A DNA stretch of 64,000 nucleotides from Dermatemys mawii (taxonomy: Eukaryota; Chordata; Testudines; Dermatemydidae), in the NCBI GenBank assembly GCA_007922305.1, contig ML677374.1, positions 14,807,161-14,871,160 of the forward strand. The letters run 5' to 3'. The position numbers and the translations under genes are program-made. Below are positions 1 to 16,090 of the stretch, piece after piece. How positions within the stretch are numbered: the stretch's first letter is position 1; the number at the start of each line of letters is the position of its first letter. The notes beneath the pieces are model-generated. The model did not search any database, was not told where the DNA came from, and worked only from the letters and a program-made list of their open reading frames with translations.

Positions 1-3728
<3,728 letters not shown>

Positions 3729-3782
3729 GCACTTGATGTATGGGCCATGGGAATTACTTTGTATTGCTTTGTATATGGGAAG
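3729..3782 (+). CDS. CAMKK1: CAMKK1 exon: subdomain IX (DVWAMG)
   Basis: A 54-nt, 18-codon exon encoding ALDVWAMGITLYCFVYGK. This is the kinase F-helix (subdomain IX), whose DVWAxG Asp anchors the catalytic loop. It begins and ends on codon boundaries (phase 0/0), with acceptor ctttcag and donor gtaaga. The small symmetric exon could be skipped in frame, but loss of the F-helix would be expected to destroy the fold. It matches known CAMKK1 proteins at nearly every position. It is too short to be found as an open reading frame and was located by splice sites and homology. Confidence 0.95.
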
Positions 3783-6168
3783 GTAAGATGATTGTAAACC
3801 AAGTGAATTTTATATAGGAGCTCCTGCTTGGTTATCATTAGTCTGATTCTCCCACAAATAGATGAAAAATAATAAACAAAGAGCTTGAATCTGAAAGCTC
3901 TCATTCTCTCAAATAGTCCTCATGAAGTCAGTGGGTGAATAAAGGTGGCATCCATGTGTAAAAATTCACAGGTCTGCCTTTTGGTTGCATCAGTGCCCAG
4001 ATCGGCACCAGTGGTAATAATAGTGACTTTCTTTTCCCCCCACATATTTCCTAGATTTAGAAATAAATCAGGCAGAACGTGTGGAGAGAAGCACAAGTTT
4101 AATACAAAAGCTGCTCTAAAGTGCTTTAAATGTTCCAGATAGTATGCCATTGGTCAGCTGATAAACATGGCAGACCTGTACAGGTTATGGTAACTTGCTG
4201 CATGAGCACAAAATCTTTATGATTTTGTAGGATCCTCCCATGGCCAGGCAAGGCCCCACAAATCACACTGCATAGTTCCAAGGCTTTTTAGCTGATGTGG
4301 CCATAATTGACTGGGGTAAAATGTAAAGGAACAAGTAGCTTTGCTATGGTCGTGATATGGTTTAATGACTTGAGGATATTTTATTAGTTATGATAACTGC
4401 ACACTGCGCTAGTTCTAAAATAAATTATTTTCACAAATCCTGAAGAGAGCGGAAGTTGACTGTGCATCTCTCAGGATTTTGCCCAATGGTGATATCATTT
4501 TCCCATGTGTTATGGCATGGCAAAGACTGGAAGAGGTAAGGTAAATAAAACCAATGAACTGGTCTGTTCCAAGAAACCCCCATACAGTTGGCCTTGCAAT
4601 AAATACTATGCACTCGTTTCCCTTCATTTTATAACTTGCCTTGGCTGGGCGGTTCAGGGGACAAGGCCAGAAAACCATCCCTTATCACACCAGAAGTAGG
4701 TGGTCACACTACTGTCTTTGGACCATCTGTAAGGAGCACTGCTAAATGTGCTGCCCCACACACTGCCCTCGAGGTATTCTGCAAGCAGAGTGGCTCGAGT
4801 AAAGGCAATCAGTCACAACTCAGATAGAAAGAGCCAGAATTTAGGCATATATCAAGCAATTGGGAAAAGTTACATTAGAAACAAATGTGCACTGAGCTCA
4901 TGAATCTGAATTTAGCATGGAAAATGTAAAAAGTGATTGAAGAAGACTATTTTAGGCATCATGTAGGTGGTTAGTGCCCAAGATCTGCAAAGCTGTTCTA
5001 TAAAGCGTTTTAAAATCTGTTTAAGATCCTAGATCGTGAACAGAGTCTCCCAAGCAAATGTCATTCTTAAACATTAATATATTTGAAAGTGGGTCTTCCT
5101 TCACTTATCTGTGAAGACTTGAAGCTCAAGATTCTATTTCACCTGCAGAAGTCAATGACATTGCAAGCAGACAATACAGTCGGGGGGAGTCTGTGATATG
5201 ACTAGCTGTCATAGGAGGCCCCAGAACTATGAACTGACGACATTGCAGGCAAATAAAGAAGGCAGCAATTTTCCATGTATCATATAAAAGTATACTCTTA
5301 TAGTCTGTTGGGTGGAACCTGTCTACTTGTGGAGGCTCCATACAATGTCCTGACCAAAAATCCCCATAGCAGCTCTGCATGGCAGTGGCTGACAGAGCAG
5401 CATCACATGGGGACTACACTCTTGTGTGTGTGCTATGAATGAGGGTTTCCCACCGGCTCCAGATAAACTGGTGTATAGGAGAGCATTGAGGGGAGATGGG
5501 TAGGAAAAGAACCATTGGATCTGTGCTTACACAAATCCAGTAACTGTTGTCTAGAAGTCTAAAGCAGCAGCAGACACATTCCATAGACTGGAATAGGGGC
5601 TACATGGTAACCCGCAGCGTTCATGTGTGAAGGATGGATTGGATTTCATCCCCTGGCCTTGGCTAATTTTCTTGCTTCATCTTTGTTCTCAGACAGGTGA
5701 ATCTCCACTATTCGTTTTGGAGATGAATTTCTTAATTACCCTTTGTATGGTAAACAATAATACCTAGCACTTATACAGAGTTTTTCATCAGTAGATCTTA
5801 AAGTGCTTTACAAAGAAGGCCAACATTGTAACTCCCATTTTACAGATGGGTAAACTGAGGCACATAGATGCAGTGACTTGCCCATGGTCAACCAGGAGGT
5901 CAGTGCCAGAGTCCGGAATAGAACACAGATCTCTTGAGTCTCACTCCAGTGCTGCATTCGCCAGGCAACCCTGCTCTTTTAAAATCTCTGCATTTAACTT
6001 TTTAAGTAAGGCATAACTGCTTGCTGGAGGTGGGAAGATTTTACTAACATATCCTGCATGTATCTTCTGGGTCAAATTCAGAAGAAACATGACAAAAGTG
6101 TATCTGAATGGCAATTGCTAAACATTTGAGATGTCTAACAGCTGGAAAACCACTGCTTTGTTTTGTAG
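3783..6168 (+). other. CAMKK1 intron (2.4 kb)
   Basis: Donor gtaaga and acceptor ttttgtag. It is mostly unique-looking AT-rich sequence, with a MIR-like SINE at 5756-5978. No conserved coding frame is seen; the short open frames here (3920-4150, 4415-4827 and 5126-5380) have no recognisable composition or motif. Confidence 0.8.
5756..5978 (-). repeat. MIR-like SINE remnant
   Basis: Read on the minus strand, this carries the familiar MIR core: an AACTGAGGC/GCCTCAGTT box next to CCCATTTTACAGATGGG, followed by the 'gacttgccca-ggtca' segment and the tRNA-related part near 5940-5978. The element is ancient and diverged. It has no coding role and sits within the 2.4-kb intron. Confidence 0.7.
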
Positions 6169-6242
6169 TGCCCTTTTATAGATGAATACATTCTGTCTCT
6201 CCATAACAAGATCAAGAACAAGATGGTGGAGTTCCCAGAAGA
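6169..6242 (+). CDS. CAMKK1: CAMKK1 exon: C-lobe helix G region
   Basis: A 74-nt exon encoding CPFIDEYILSLHNKIKNKMV followed by EFPE and two bases of the next codon. This is the G-helix region of the C-lobe, where CaMKKs carry CPFIDD and the KIK stretch after the F-helix. It starts in phase 0 directly after ...FVYGK and ends in phase 2; the split GA|A codon is completed by the exon at 15357. The acceptor is ttttgtag and the donor gtaagt. The GAG-like run at the border would read into TAA if spliced one base later, which fixes the donor at 6243. Confidence 0.93.
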
Positions 6243-6460
6243 GTAAGTAAATTTTACTGCACTATTGTAAAATAAAGTGCAGTCTGAAATGTTAACTTTG
6301 GAACATACATGATAAGAGGTGGCTATTGTGCTGACTCTGTGTGGAGGAGTTTTATATGTGTATTGCTTTGTTCTGATGCTGCCTATCTGTGTATCCTATG
6401 CCTCCCCATTATTGTAGTATCTTATTGTGTATTTAATATAAATCTGTATTTGTATAAATC

Positions 6461-6650
6461 TTTAATGTATTTATCTTCACCACACTCTTGTGAGGTAGGG
6501 AAGTGCTCTTGTCCCTATGTTATAGGTGGGAAACTGAGGCCTGAGACTAGGTGACTTGCCCAAGGTTACCCAGGAAGTTTGTGGCAAAGCAGGGACTTGA
6601 ATCCTTGGACTCTGAAATCTAGCACTCTAATCACTGAACTATTTTTCCTC
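6461..6650 (-). repeat. MIR-like SINE remnant
   Basis: Minus-strand MIR-type sequence: the GTGGGAAACTGAGGC box, 'gtgacttgcccaaggttaccc' and a 'tctagcactctaatcactgaac' tRNA-related end. It is similar in order and orientation to the copy at 5756-5978, but lies in the next intron. It is diverged and non-coding. Confidence 0.7.
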
Positions 6651-8609
6651 TCCAGCTGAGCTAGCTTCCCTCTGAAGGCTTTGGGAATGTTATTCACATT
6701 CTGTTGTCTTTGTTCTTTTTTCCTTTTGCTTGTTCCACACCGAGAAGTTCCATGGGCCAAATTCTGGCCATAAATGAGCACATGCTGTTTTCACTGAAGT
6801 CAGCTGGAGCTGGGTGCAACATATTGGAAGATAGAATTTTGGCCCTAAGTGACTAAACAAAGTTTTCCAATGCTAGACCAAAACAAGAGACTTGACTGAG
6901 GGCTGGTAGTGCCTGAGTTATCAGCATAGTGTAAAATATGTATTTATTTATTTACTTGGGTTTTTACAAAGTCTAACAAAAGAATCCCCCTCCAGTGCTC
7001 ACGATAATCTTAAAAAATGCACTATAAAACAAACAGACACATCAGTTACCCAAGATCAACTCAGATAATCTAATGACAACATATATATACATATATAAAT
7101 AACAGAACTGAACCAACCCCAATACAATCCCCGGAGCACCAGCCCTGTCCAACACCCATCTCACAGACAAAAGAAGAAAGGTGAGCCTTGCAGCAGGTCC
7201 TGAATGCAGAAAAACTCAGGCTGTTGTGAACCTTAGGAGGAAGTATATTCCAAAGGTTTGGAGTGAATGGAGAATGCTCTGGAAACTGCCCTCTCAGTTA
7301 TAGACAAGGGGCTTCAGCTCAGGTGCGTCGGCTAACCAGAGTGTGGCACTGTGTGCAATGTTCACAAATTTTGCTGAAAAAAGATGTTTAATCTGGAAAC
7401 CAAATCCAGCAGATCAGTACCCTCATCACTTATGATAAGCTAATAGCGTTAGCATGAGGGGAGTGGTTTTGCTGTAGTACAGTGATGCAGGCTACCAGTA
7501 CATGGTGCCATGATTTCTGTGAGGATTATGTATAGAGAAGGGAACTCTTGAAGAAATGGAGAGATAATCAGAAGGAAGCTGCTGGAAGCACATACGGCTA
7601 CAGTCGATCTGTGAAACCTGCTGATGTAGCAGAATTCTTCATTCCAATCCTGGTATTCTAGTGGAGCGCTGCAGGGTTAAAATATTCTACTAACTCCACC
7701 TGCTAAAAAGGCAGGATAAATAGAGACACACTAGAGATGAGGTAGGCTCACCAGTTGATTCAAAACTGCAGTCTGCCTCTTTGGCAGTGCCAAGAAAGTA
7801 TCACAAGCCCTGGCATCCCTAATGGTTTTCATAGTCCGTTTTTTATCACAGCTTAAGATCTAGGACTCTGTGACCAATGAACCTAACACTTAATGCAACT
7901 ATATAGTAGTAAGGGAAAATAAATTGACTTAAGGTTATATTAAAGAAGTCAGTAGTTCAAGAGGCTGAAAGAACAGAGAACCCATGGAAGCCAAATCCAG
8001 CAAGATAATTGCATCAGTTTAGAGGAATGTTTTCCAAGATGGGAATTTCACTCTGCAATAGTGGGTGGGCCACAAATGTTCTGTTATGCCCATTAGTACG
8101 GTGAAATAGTGACATCTACAGCCATCCTGTTGTCTGTGTCCTGTAGTAATAATGAGAGTAGTTTCATGCCGTTTGTAACTAGGGGGTTGGGTTTTCCTCT
8201 CACTGATACCCATCCAAAAATTTGCTGTACAAATGTGAGACAGTTCAAAAATATATGAGCGGGCTATCGTGGGAGCTCCTGTGAGAGTCATGTTGATACC
8301 AGTGAGTGCAGGAAGTTTGGGTATTTTGTTTCTAGTGGAAGGGCAGAGGCAGCATGACCCAGAAGGCTCACAAGGATGAGTCCCAAGGGATACATGTGAA
8401 GGCTCTGTTCTCTTGACCCACAGAAATCAGTTGTTCTATTCCTTTCAGCTTGAACTAGCTAGCTGAAAAGTCTGTCTGCAGATTTATTAGACTCCTGGCT
8501 TCTATCAGTAACCCCATTATGATGTAATAAAATCAGCCAAAGCAATATTATTGTACTGGGGCATGTGTGCCAGTGATGTTTCCAGAGACAGACATGAGAA
8601 GATCCAAAT

Positions 8610-8885
8610 CAGGGCCGGCCCACAACATTTTGGCACCTGGGGCGGGAAGCTCAAATGACACCCCCATAGCCTCTCGCTTGGGCCAAAACTTTGAAAGATA
8701 TCTTGTGCCCTCCTTCCTCCAGCACAGCACTCCGCCATCCCTGTGCATTTAGAGCAGAGAGAATACATATGCACCAGCAGCAGATACAATTTTCTACACT
8801 CCGGGTCATACTGGTGCCTCCCCACCCCCACAGTCTGTCACCTGAGGCAGCCACCTCAGTTTGCCTCATGGTAAGGCCAGCCCTA
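8610..8885. mobile_element. hAT-like MITE with 8-bp target-site duplication
   Basis: A 276-bp non-coding element. The left end reads CAGGGCCGGCC and the right end GGCCAGCCCTA, giving a short imperfect terminal inverted repeat. The flanks ATCCAAAT (8602-8609) and TTCCAAAT (8886-8893) agree at 7 of 8 bases and look like an 8-bp target-site duplication, the size made by hAT transposases. The inside has no transposase frame. The element is therefore a non-autonomous deletion derivative that needed a transposase supplied elsewhere. Confidence 0.75.
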
Positions 8886-9089
8886 TTCCAAATGACTCAT
8901 TAAATCTCAACTTCCTAGAATAAAATAAAATATCAAAACCTCTGATTCTCCCTTAGTTGAAGCAGTGCCCTATCTAAGCTACTGAGATGCTGCCAAGGGA
9001 CAGAAAGTGTAATTTCTTCCTTTTTTTCTCCCTTTACATGTACTGCAGTGTTGGAATTGAAATAGTTGCCAGTTTTACCCAAGATAAAT

Positions 9090-9185
9090 ATTATTTTTAT
9101 TATTATTTATTATTTGTATTACTGTAGCGTCTAGTTTTTGACTAGAACCCCATTGTGCTAGGTGCTGTACAAACACAGAACAAAA
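9090..9185. repeat. Dispersed repeat, 'ctaggtgctgtacaaac' family
   Basis: Contains 'tattatttgtatta', 'ccccattgtgctaggtgctg' and 'tacaaacacagaac', a segment I know as very common in reptile genomes. A reverse-oriented relative lies at 54690-54775, and relatives of its downstream part ('ccctgcccc..gagcttacagtct') lie near 28085, 58920 and 63340. The class is unknown to me; it is non-coding. Confidence 0.5.
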
Positions 9186-9439
9186 AACAAGAATGATTAC
9201 TTCACTATTGGCTCTGTTGTTTTCTGCTTCTCCATATTTACCATAGAAGATACCTTTATTACTGCAAATTGTATTAAGTTACTTATGTACCAGGTTGTGA
9301 ACCTGTTGTGCTCACTGGTAGTTCTTCACACAAGTACTCTGATTTGAGTCAATGGGATTACTTGTGTAGTAACCACTCACCAGTGTAAGTTTTCCAGGTT
9401 TGATCCTGAACCCAACACCCACCTACCCATTCCTTTGTT

Positions 9440-9466
9440 AAAAAAAAAAAATAAAATAAAATAAAA
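9440..9466 (+). repeat. Poly-A/(TAAAA)n microsatellite
   Basis: Twelve A residues followed by three TAAAA units. It is a simple repeat within the intron. Confidence 0.9.
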
Positions 9467-9964
9467 TCAACTCCCCAGTAAGAATCAGAATAGTAGTGCC
9501 CTCTACTAAAGTCCTGTGATAACAGAGGTAATAGAAGTCTAAGTGATATACTCTCATGACCCTGGCTTAGCTTGATGTGGGACACAGTAGAGCTGTACTA
9601 TTGGATAATAATGTAATGCTGTATCCTTTGATACTTCCTGTGCATTATTAATTGGGAATGAGAATTGAATGGGAGGATAATGGTTGGCCTTGCAAAGGAT
9701 GAAACAAAGCTGTAGAAGGACTGCGTGTATGGAAAGCTCTCTTCCAAAATACTCACCTACACTATGATGTGATTTTTTACTAAGTTGGTAACTAGGATAT
9801 AGAAAGGTTGATCCCATACATACAACATGATAAACACAGGTTTCCTAACCATGTGGACGTTCCTTATTTCACACTGCTCTTGAATCATGTTCTGCCTTAG
9901 TTCAAACATGAATGGGGGGACTAACACAATGTTTGTTACCTGTTTAACTAGTACCGCTGCCTTC

Positions 9965-10109
9965 CATTATTCACTGCCTTGCATAGTCATATACACTTAT
10001 GCACAGTGGGTGTAAAATGCTTTCATTCTGGTATTGGTAGTATTTCCCACTCACTTTACACAGGCTGTAAATGACTACACCACATGCAAGGCAGTAGAGA
10101 ATCAGGCCC
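9965..10109. mobile_element. Foldback (MITE-like) element ending GAGAATCAGGCCC
   Basis: About 145 bp with inverted arms: CACTGCCTTGCAT near the left end and ATGCAAGGCAGT near the right, each next to a TAGTC/GACTA piece. The right terminus GAGAATCAGGCCC is identical to the terminus of the element at 13335-13461, so the two probably belong to one non-autonomous family. There is no open frame inside. Confidence 0.5.
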
Positions 10110-10278
10110 TACATCTGTGCAGGAGGATATCTCAAAAGTGCAATGTACCATGTGAAAAACAACTTTAACCCCCACCCTTGGCACCAGGAGCAAAGACTAT
10201 ATGAAACAGCTGCCTGCATTTTCACAGAATGTACGCATGATGGTGATGATAATGAATTCCCTCAACTATAAGAATTAC

Positions 10279-10358
10279 TGGGTAAAATTCTATGGCCTAT
10301 GCTATGCAGGAGTTAGATAGCATGATCATAGTGTTCTTTTTGGCCTTAATATTGATCT
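10279..10358 (+). mobile_element. CR1 LINE 3'-end fragment
   Basis: Contains 'tatgcaggagttagatagcatgatca' followed by 'ttggccttaa', matching the sense-strand 3' end typical of reptilian CR1 elements ('ggaggtcagactagatgatca...cttctggcctta'). CR1 copies are usually 5'-truncated, and only this tail remains here. Confidence 0.5.
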
Positions 10359-10914
10359 GTTGATCTTAGGGTTGTGCAGTGTGGCAGATGAGTAAAGCCA
10401 ACCAAATTAACACACAGTTGTAGTGGGAAAAATGCTGTTATGTGATCCATGTTTTCTGTACCGCTGTCAAATGAGTCTGCCAGTCCCTGGTTACACTTAA
10501 CATGGCTGTCTGTAGCGTAGACAGGGCTATAAAACATCTGTAAACATACCTGCCACTTCTCTTTTCTTTCACAGCTTCCGGTCTTCAGTCTGGCTTTTGG
10601 ATGATGATTCATTTATTTCTCCATTTGCTTTTCGATGAGGTACCCAAAGCTGGATTTTTTCTAACTCAGCCCAGTATCCAGACAGAGAATTTCTGATCTA
10701 TTTGAAATTTCTGATATATTTAAAACTCCTTTGTTTTAGTCAAAATCTAGAGATAAAATTAGTTCAGTATTTAGAAATGTGCATGAGGAAATTAAAACTC
10801 TAATGAAACATGCTCATGGTAAAGTACTAGGGTCACACAGCCCAAATTGTAGCCACATATTCATCATCTAGTGGCGGGAATCACTTTTGAGTTACTAAGA
10901 ACCTTCTTCTGTGA

Positions 10915-11135
10915 GGAGCTGAGCACTCTCAATTCCCACTTAAATCAGGAAGGGGCCAGCTGAAGAGCTCAGCTCCCATTTAGGCACTGAAATAAGTACC
11001 AGAGTATCAAAACTGATCAGACCCCAAAGTGAGCTCCTTTGAGAATCTGCTCACTTGCCCAAGTGCCTAATGGGGAGCTAAACTCTTTTGAAAATGTTTC
11101 TCTAGTTGTGGGTGCTATGCCTTTCTGAAAATCTG
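10915..11135. repeat. Dispersed repeat with 'gagctgagcact...gaaaatc' motifs
   Basis: Carries the words 'gagctgagcactctcaattcccact', 'gcccaagtgcctaat' and 'ctgaaaatctggccc'. The same word set recurs at 18024-18175, 35545-35645, 38538-38575, 49447-49500 and, reversed, 51700-51765. This suggests an old interspersed family of unknown class. Confidence 0.4.
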
Positions 11136-13334
11136 GCCCTTAGATTTGAGGGCAGTCAGCACATCACAGATAATCAGGCCCAAGGCATTGCAAATGTGGA
11201 CAGAACTCACCAAGGTAATTCATTTTGTGTTGCCATTGCTCATGATTTTGGATGGATGTTTGTTTTAGCAGAGTTGCAGCAAAAAATTGTTTATATAGGC
11301 AGTCGTGTCTCTGCTCTCTCAGGTCCTAGGCAATTTGCCCATCATCTCTCAGCCATCATATATTTGGGTTAGCAGCCACTTTATGAGTGACTGTTCCCAT
11401 CTGTCTCCACAATAAGTTATTAACATTTAATGGGCTAACTGGTTGTGCTAAGAAACCTTTTCTTCATTCAGCCATCTCCTTCAGCAAAGACTCTTGCTGC
11501 ATGATTTATTTTGACTTCTCATTGACTTATTCCCCTAATCTAAAAAAAAATCTTGCTGCTCATTAAGATGTTGAGAAATAGAAAGAGTTATTGTGTGATT
11601 GCTGTCTAACCTAGGTCCATTTATTTGATAAAGATGGTAACAGAGAGATGCATATTAAGCAAGAACTCACTGGACTGATTCCACCTCAGATCTCCCACAG
11701 AATTAGCATCTAGCTATATATAGGGGCATTTTGGAGTCAATTTATTTTACCATGACTACAAAAGACATGTTTGTTTACAGAGGGTCCATGGAAACTCAAT
11801 CTCTGCTTTGTGAACAATTAAGGAAAGAAATGTGACTTTCTGTGCTCCGATATGTCAGCTCCCCTTAGGCCAGAGACAGTGGAGTAAATATTTTCTGTAG
11901 ATATGCAGCTCTGTTCATATAAATGAGAATCATGCATCTAAACTCGTGTGCCTTGTGCTAGATATTTAAGAAAATGGATTTAGGCATAAATTCATCTTTG
12001 GTTAAGTTACTAAGCACTAAGTAGAAATTATTCAGGACTAACAGCAAATTGGTAAAGACTTTGTGTCTAGAAATCTATTAAGAGTGCAAGAAATACTATT
12101 TGTGTGATTCTAATAAAGATCTGAAGTTGAGTCCTTTTTTTTGTGACCTACAATGGAGGCATCATGCAGTGTTGACAATTCTCACTACTTTGTCATGAGT
12201 CTCACGATACTAGGTGTTCTTCCAAGGCCCTTGCAATATGTGAGAATCTCAGTTTTCATTTAGGAAAAAAAGACATTTCCAGCTCCCTTAGTTGGGGAGG
12301 AAAAGCTGCAAAACATGAACCCTAATTGCTGCAACTCCAGAAGGCAATTACAAAGACTCCAAAGTTTTTATTTAAAATCTCATGGTTTTTAAGCCCGTTC
12401 GTGATTATTTGAGGGCTTGTCTCAATAATTGTGGTTAGCAGTATTGCTGCATGTTTGAATTGTGAAGAAGCCCTGCGTCATGCTTTAGCAATACCATTGG
12501 CTGATTAGGAAACAGTGTTAACGAACTCCAAAGTATTGTGGAATCTTCATCTGAAAAAATTGTCAAATATGACATAAGTTCTTGTAGAATGGAGGAGTGA
12601 AGAGGAGAAACAGGGAGACTCCATGAGTCTCTAAGAGGAGACAAGTAAACACGTTTGTACACGTATGTTCCAAACGCATGGAAGATATTTACCCCTTTTT
12701 GGTGCACATACTGTCCCTTGGAACTGCCCTGGAGTCTCCTGCACATCTCCTCTGACATGGTGCATGGAAGTGCTGGTGTAAGTGGTAGGCATTTTGTTTA
12801 GCATTGACATAGTGAATAGCCGGTGGATGGCCATTTTTCCTTTCTTCCTCTCTCTGTTATTAACTGGGTAATTCAATTAATTTCAACAATAACTTTCCCA
12901 GAACTGCATGAATTTCCCATAGAGCTTGTCTGCAACAAAGACAACCATGCATTCGCCCTTCCTTATGACTTTTCATTATTTCTTTGTCTGCCTAGAAGTC
13001 TTTCTGGCTCCTAGAAAAATATCAGACTAGACCATTGTGCTGCCTTTTTTTTAAATCACATGAATATTGCTTTTGTGCTGACAGCTATTAGGCCTTTTAG
13101 AAAGCACCATCTCACCTTTATCTCAGCTACCTACTGTGTTAGCAGCCCTGACTGCTTATTTATGACCTGCTGAATACTGCTCTCTGCTCCAGTATTAGTA
13201 ACTTTTATAGCCCAGATCTTGTTATAAGAGTGTCATGGTTTTTCCCTTTCCTGCCCTCTGCCTAAAATTTCATGTGAGTAGTAGTCTAGAAAATGGCAGT
13301 GTTCTACTGGTCATTCCTGTCCCTCCCATTATCT

Positions 13335-13461
13335 GGGCCTGATTCTCATTTACACTAAGACCCCTTGGCACTACTGTGGGGTTTAAAGAACACCACCTTA
13401 TGACCCCTTTATACAGCCAGAGCAATATTAAAGAAACTTAGTGTAAGTGAGAATCAGGCCC
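13335..13461. mobile_element. Foldback MITE with 25-bp terminal inverted repeats
   Basis: A 127-bp element with 25-bp arms (13335-13359 and 13437-13461) that are reverse complements except at one position. The ends read GGGCCTGATTCTCA... and ...GAGAATCAGGCCC. The interior (13360-13436) has no open frame. A target-site duplication is not evident in the flanks. The near-perfect arms predict a stable hairpin in DNA or nascent RNA. It shares its terminus with the element at 9965-10109. Confidence 0.8.
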
Positions 13462-13479
13462 TTTTGTTCTCACAATTGC

Positions 13480-14180
13480 TAGCTATCACAGTTACAGGAC
13501 TAGCTGCACTTCTGTCTTCTTTCAGGGCTTAGACCTTTACCTCTCCTGAAGTGAAATGCCACAATAGTCCTGCTCTTATACCAGGCCCTAGGCTACAGTA
13601 TCTGTGGATCAACTGTTCTCACCTGCCCGAGGTCCAGGTGAACTAGGGTACCTGCAGTTCCTCTCAGTCTGTGATCAATGGTGGAAAGCAATAGGACAGC
13701 CTTCTTGAAACAAAAATGTGGTTTATTTTAACAGTAGAACAAAGCATTTAAAGCAAAAGTATTTTAAAACAGGTCTTTCTGACCTAAAGGATTCCCATCT
13801 ACTGATGGCAACCTAGGCAGGCCAGTATGTTACTGCATCTGAGTCTATTCCCCCGAAAAACTATTTCCCAGTTTCAATGGATTCCCAGCATTTACTCATC
13901 TGTTTGAGATTAATCCTGTAAGTTCAGCAAGAGATCAAGCCAGAGTCCTTAGGGCCAATAGTTCTTGCATTGTCTCTTAACAATTCATAAGTGATTTCTG
14001 AGAAGTGGTTTATCTTAAGCCATTGTGTCCCTTCCCGCTTGTGTTTTTCCCAGCAGTCGCTATTAAACTAAACCAACTTATTCATACACTAAATATCCCA
14101 GTAACCAGGTCAACATACCTTGTTCATAAGTTATTACAGAGCAGCTCCAAATCCATCACACTAGTATGTACCTTAATACA
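13480..14180. repeat. Probable interspersed repeat, class unknown
   Basis: I recognise the general text ('aggccctaggctacagtatctgtggatcaactgttctcacctgc' style, then 'gtttattttaacagtagaacaaagcattt') as recurring in turtle assemblies. Nothing in the window itself proves it, since there is no second copy, no clear long terminal repeat and no open frame. Treat the boundaries and class as tentative. Confidence 0.3.
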
Positions 14181-15189
14181 ATTTGAATGTAATTTATTTG
14201 TATATGGTTGGTTTATTTCCTTTTGCTTTTGAAGAGAAGAGAGAGGGAAGCATTATGCCTGGTTCTCACCAGCATTTTTAATCTATCACACTCATGAGCA
14301 CTGAAATGCATTCTCACGGGAGAGAAGTGTTCTCCTGGCAGGAACTTGTACATTGCCAAGTCAAGCTTTGAGCAAATATGTGCATCACTGAAAATTGTTT
14401 CTGACAGACATGCTGATCGAGATCATCAACCGACTATCATGGTGCTAACATGCACTACTGTAATTTTATTTCAGAGCATTGTCATAATAAAAATTATTTT
14501 TGTTTTAAGAAGTCCTTACCTGTGTTGTTAATGCTACTGATCATGCAAACCTTTGCTTTTGAGAGTACTCCATTCAAGGGAACAACTTGCATGAGCAACT
14601 ACTATTTGTGTGAATAGGGGCTTACAGGATTGGGGAGTAGATTATCAAACCCTGGAAAAACTGTTTAAAAAAATCAAATGTTCTTGCTACCATTTGTGTT
14701 GATTGTTTATTTTTTATAAGACCCTTATCTTGTAAATTGAAACTGTTTCCCTTCTTTGACCCTTTTCTTGCACAGTTCTGTAGTATTTTGGTTGCAAAAG
14801 CTTCAGACAAATGTTAAATTTGAAATCAATTTACATCCTCATTTGTGGAAACATTTCAATTAATACAACCTGCAAACACAACCTGGGATTTGAATATCAA
14901 ACAGGGCTACTTCTTTCCAATACGTTGTTAATAATAATGTTTCTACAAGCAAAATGATGTATTTAGTGTCACCTGTACAACCCTGTTTAAATTGTGCCCA
15001 TTAGTTATACCTTATTGTCTCAGATTCTGCCCTCAGAATACCTGTTAAACCGCCGATCTTCAGATATGCCCTTATTTGCTCCTGTACAATACCTTCGCCT
15101 GTAGGCAGAATCTGGTGTACATTATCCTTATTAGTGATCATAAGGCCTAAGAAGAATTCACTTCCCAGGCTGAATTTGCTAGCAGCTTT

Positions 15190-15237
15190 GGCGGGGGCGG
15201 GGGGCCGATGCGGGGGGCGGGGGGGCGGCGGAGGGGC
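15190..15237 (+). other. G-rich tract, G-quadruplex candidate
   Basis: About 48 bases that are nearly all G and C, with at least five separate runs of four to seven G on the + (transcribed-sense) strand. It lies about 120 bp upstream of the acceptor at 15356 in otherwise AT-rich sequence. This meets the usual G4 pattern (four G-runs with short loops) in both DNA and pre-mRNA. An effect on splicing of the next exon is speculative. Confidence 0.7.
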
Positions 15238-15270
15238 ACGGATTCTGTACTTGTAAACTGAGCAAATTAA

Positions 15271-15456
<186 letters not shown>

Positions 15457-16090
15457 TGAATGTTGTATTTATTTGGAATTGTTTCATATGGTCTCGGTTT
15501 CGTATTTCTTATATTACTTGTAATGTGACAAAACTTACCAGTATTTCTGTTTTGGGGCTGTATCAATCAATATAGTTCAAAGGGTGAGTATATTCACTTT
15601 GCTCCATATTTATATGACTTAAAATCACTCTGATGCTGTTTATTTCTAAGAATATTAATAAAAGGGGATTTATAATTAAAATTGTTCAAAATCTGGATAA
15701 AACACTGATAGTGTTTCCCACAAACACTAATGTAGATTGAAACCTTGCTTTTTTACTAAGATTGCTGACTCTAGTGATCAAACCTGTTCCCGGTAGCAGA
15801 CATAGATGTGTGTTGCAGTGACTGTGAAGCTGAATACTATACATGTTTGTACCTGTTGTTCATACCATGCTGGCTGTTACAAATGCAGGAATGGGAGCAA
15901 GCTATGTAGCATCCATTTCTGTCAATATTACCTTGGTCACTGTTCTGCAAAGCTCATGAATGCAGAGCATCAAACACCCCTGATGGAGAAAGATGCTCCA
16001 TGCTGCTTTGTGTATTTTGTTTTAGGACTAATTCCATGTTATGCTATCATTAATCACTGAAAAGTCTCACCTACTTGAAAAGAGTCAGAA

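Noticed and set aside
12435..12876. Two overlapping minus-strand frames
   Set aside because: No motif, no coding-like composition and no splice context; they appear to be chance frames in an intron.
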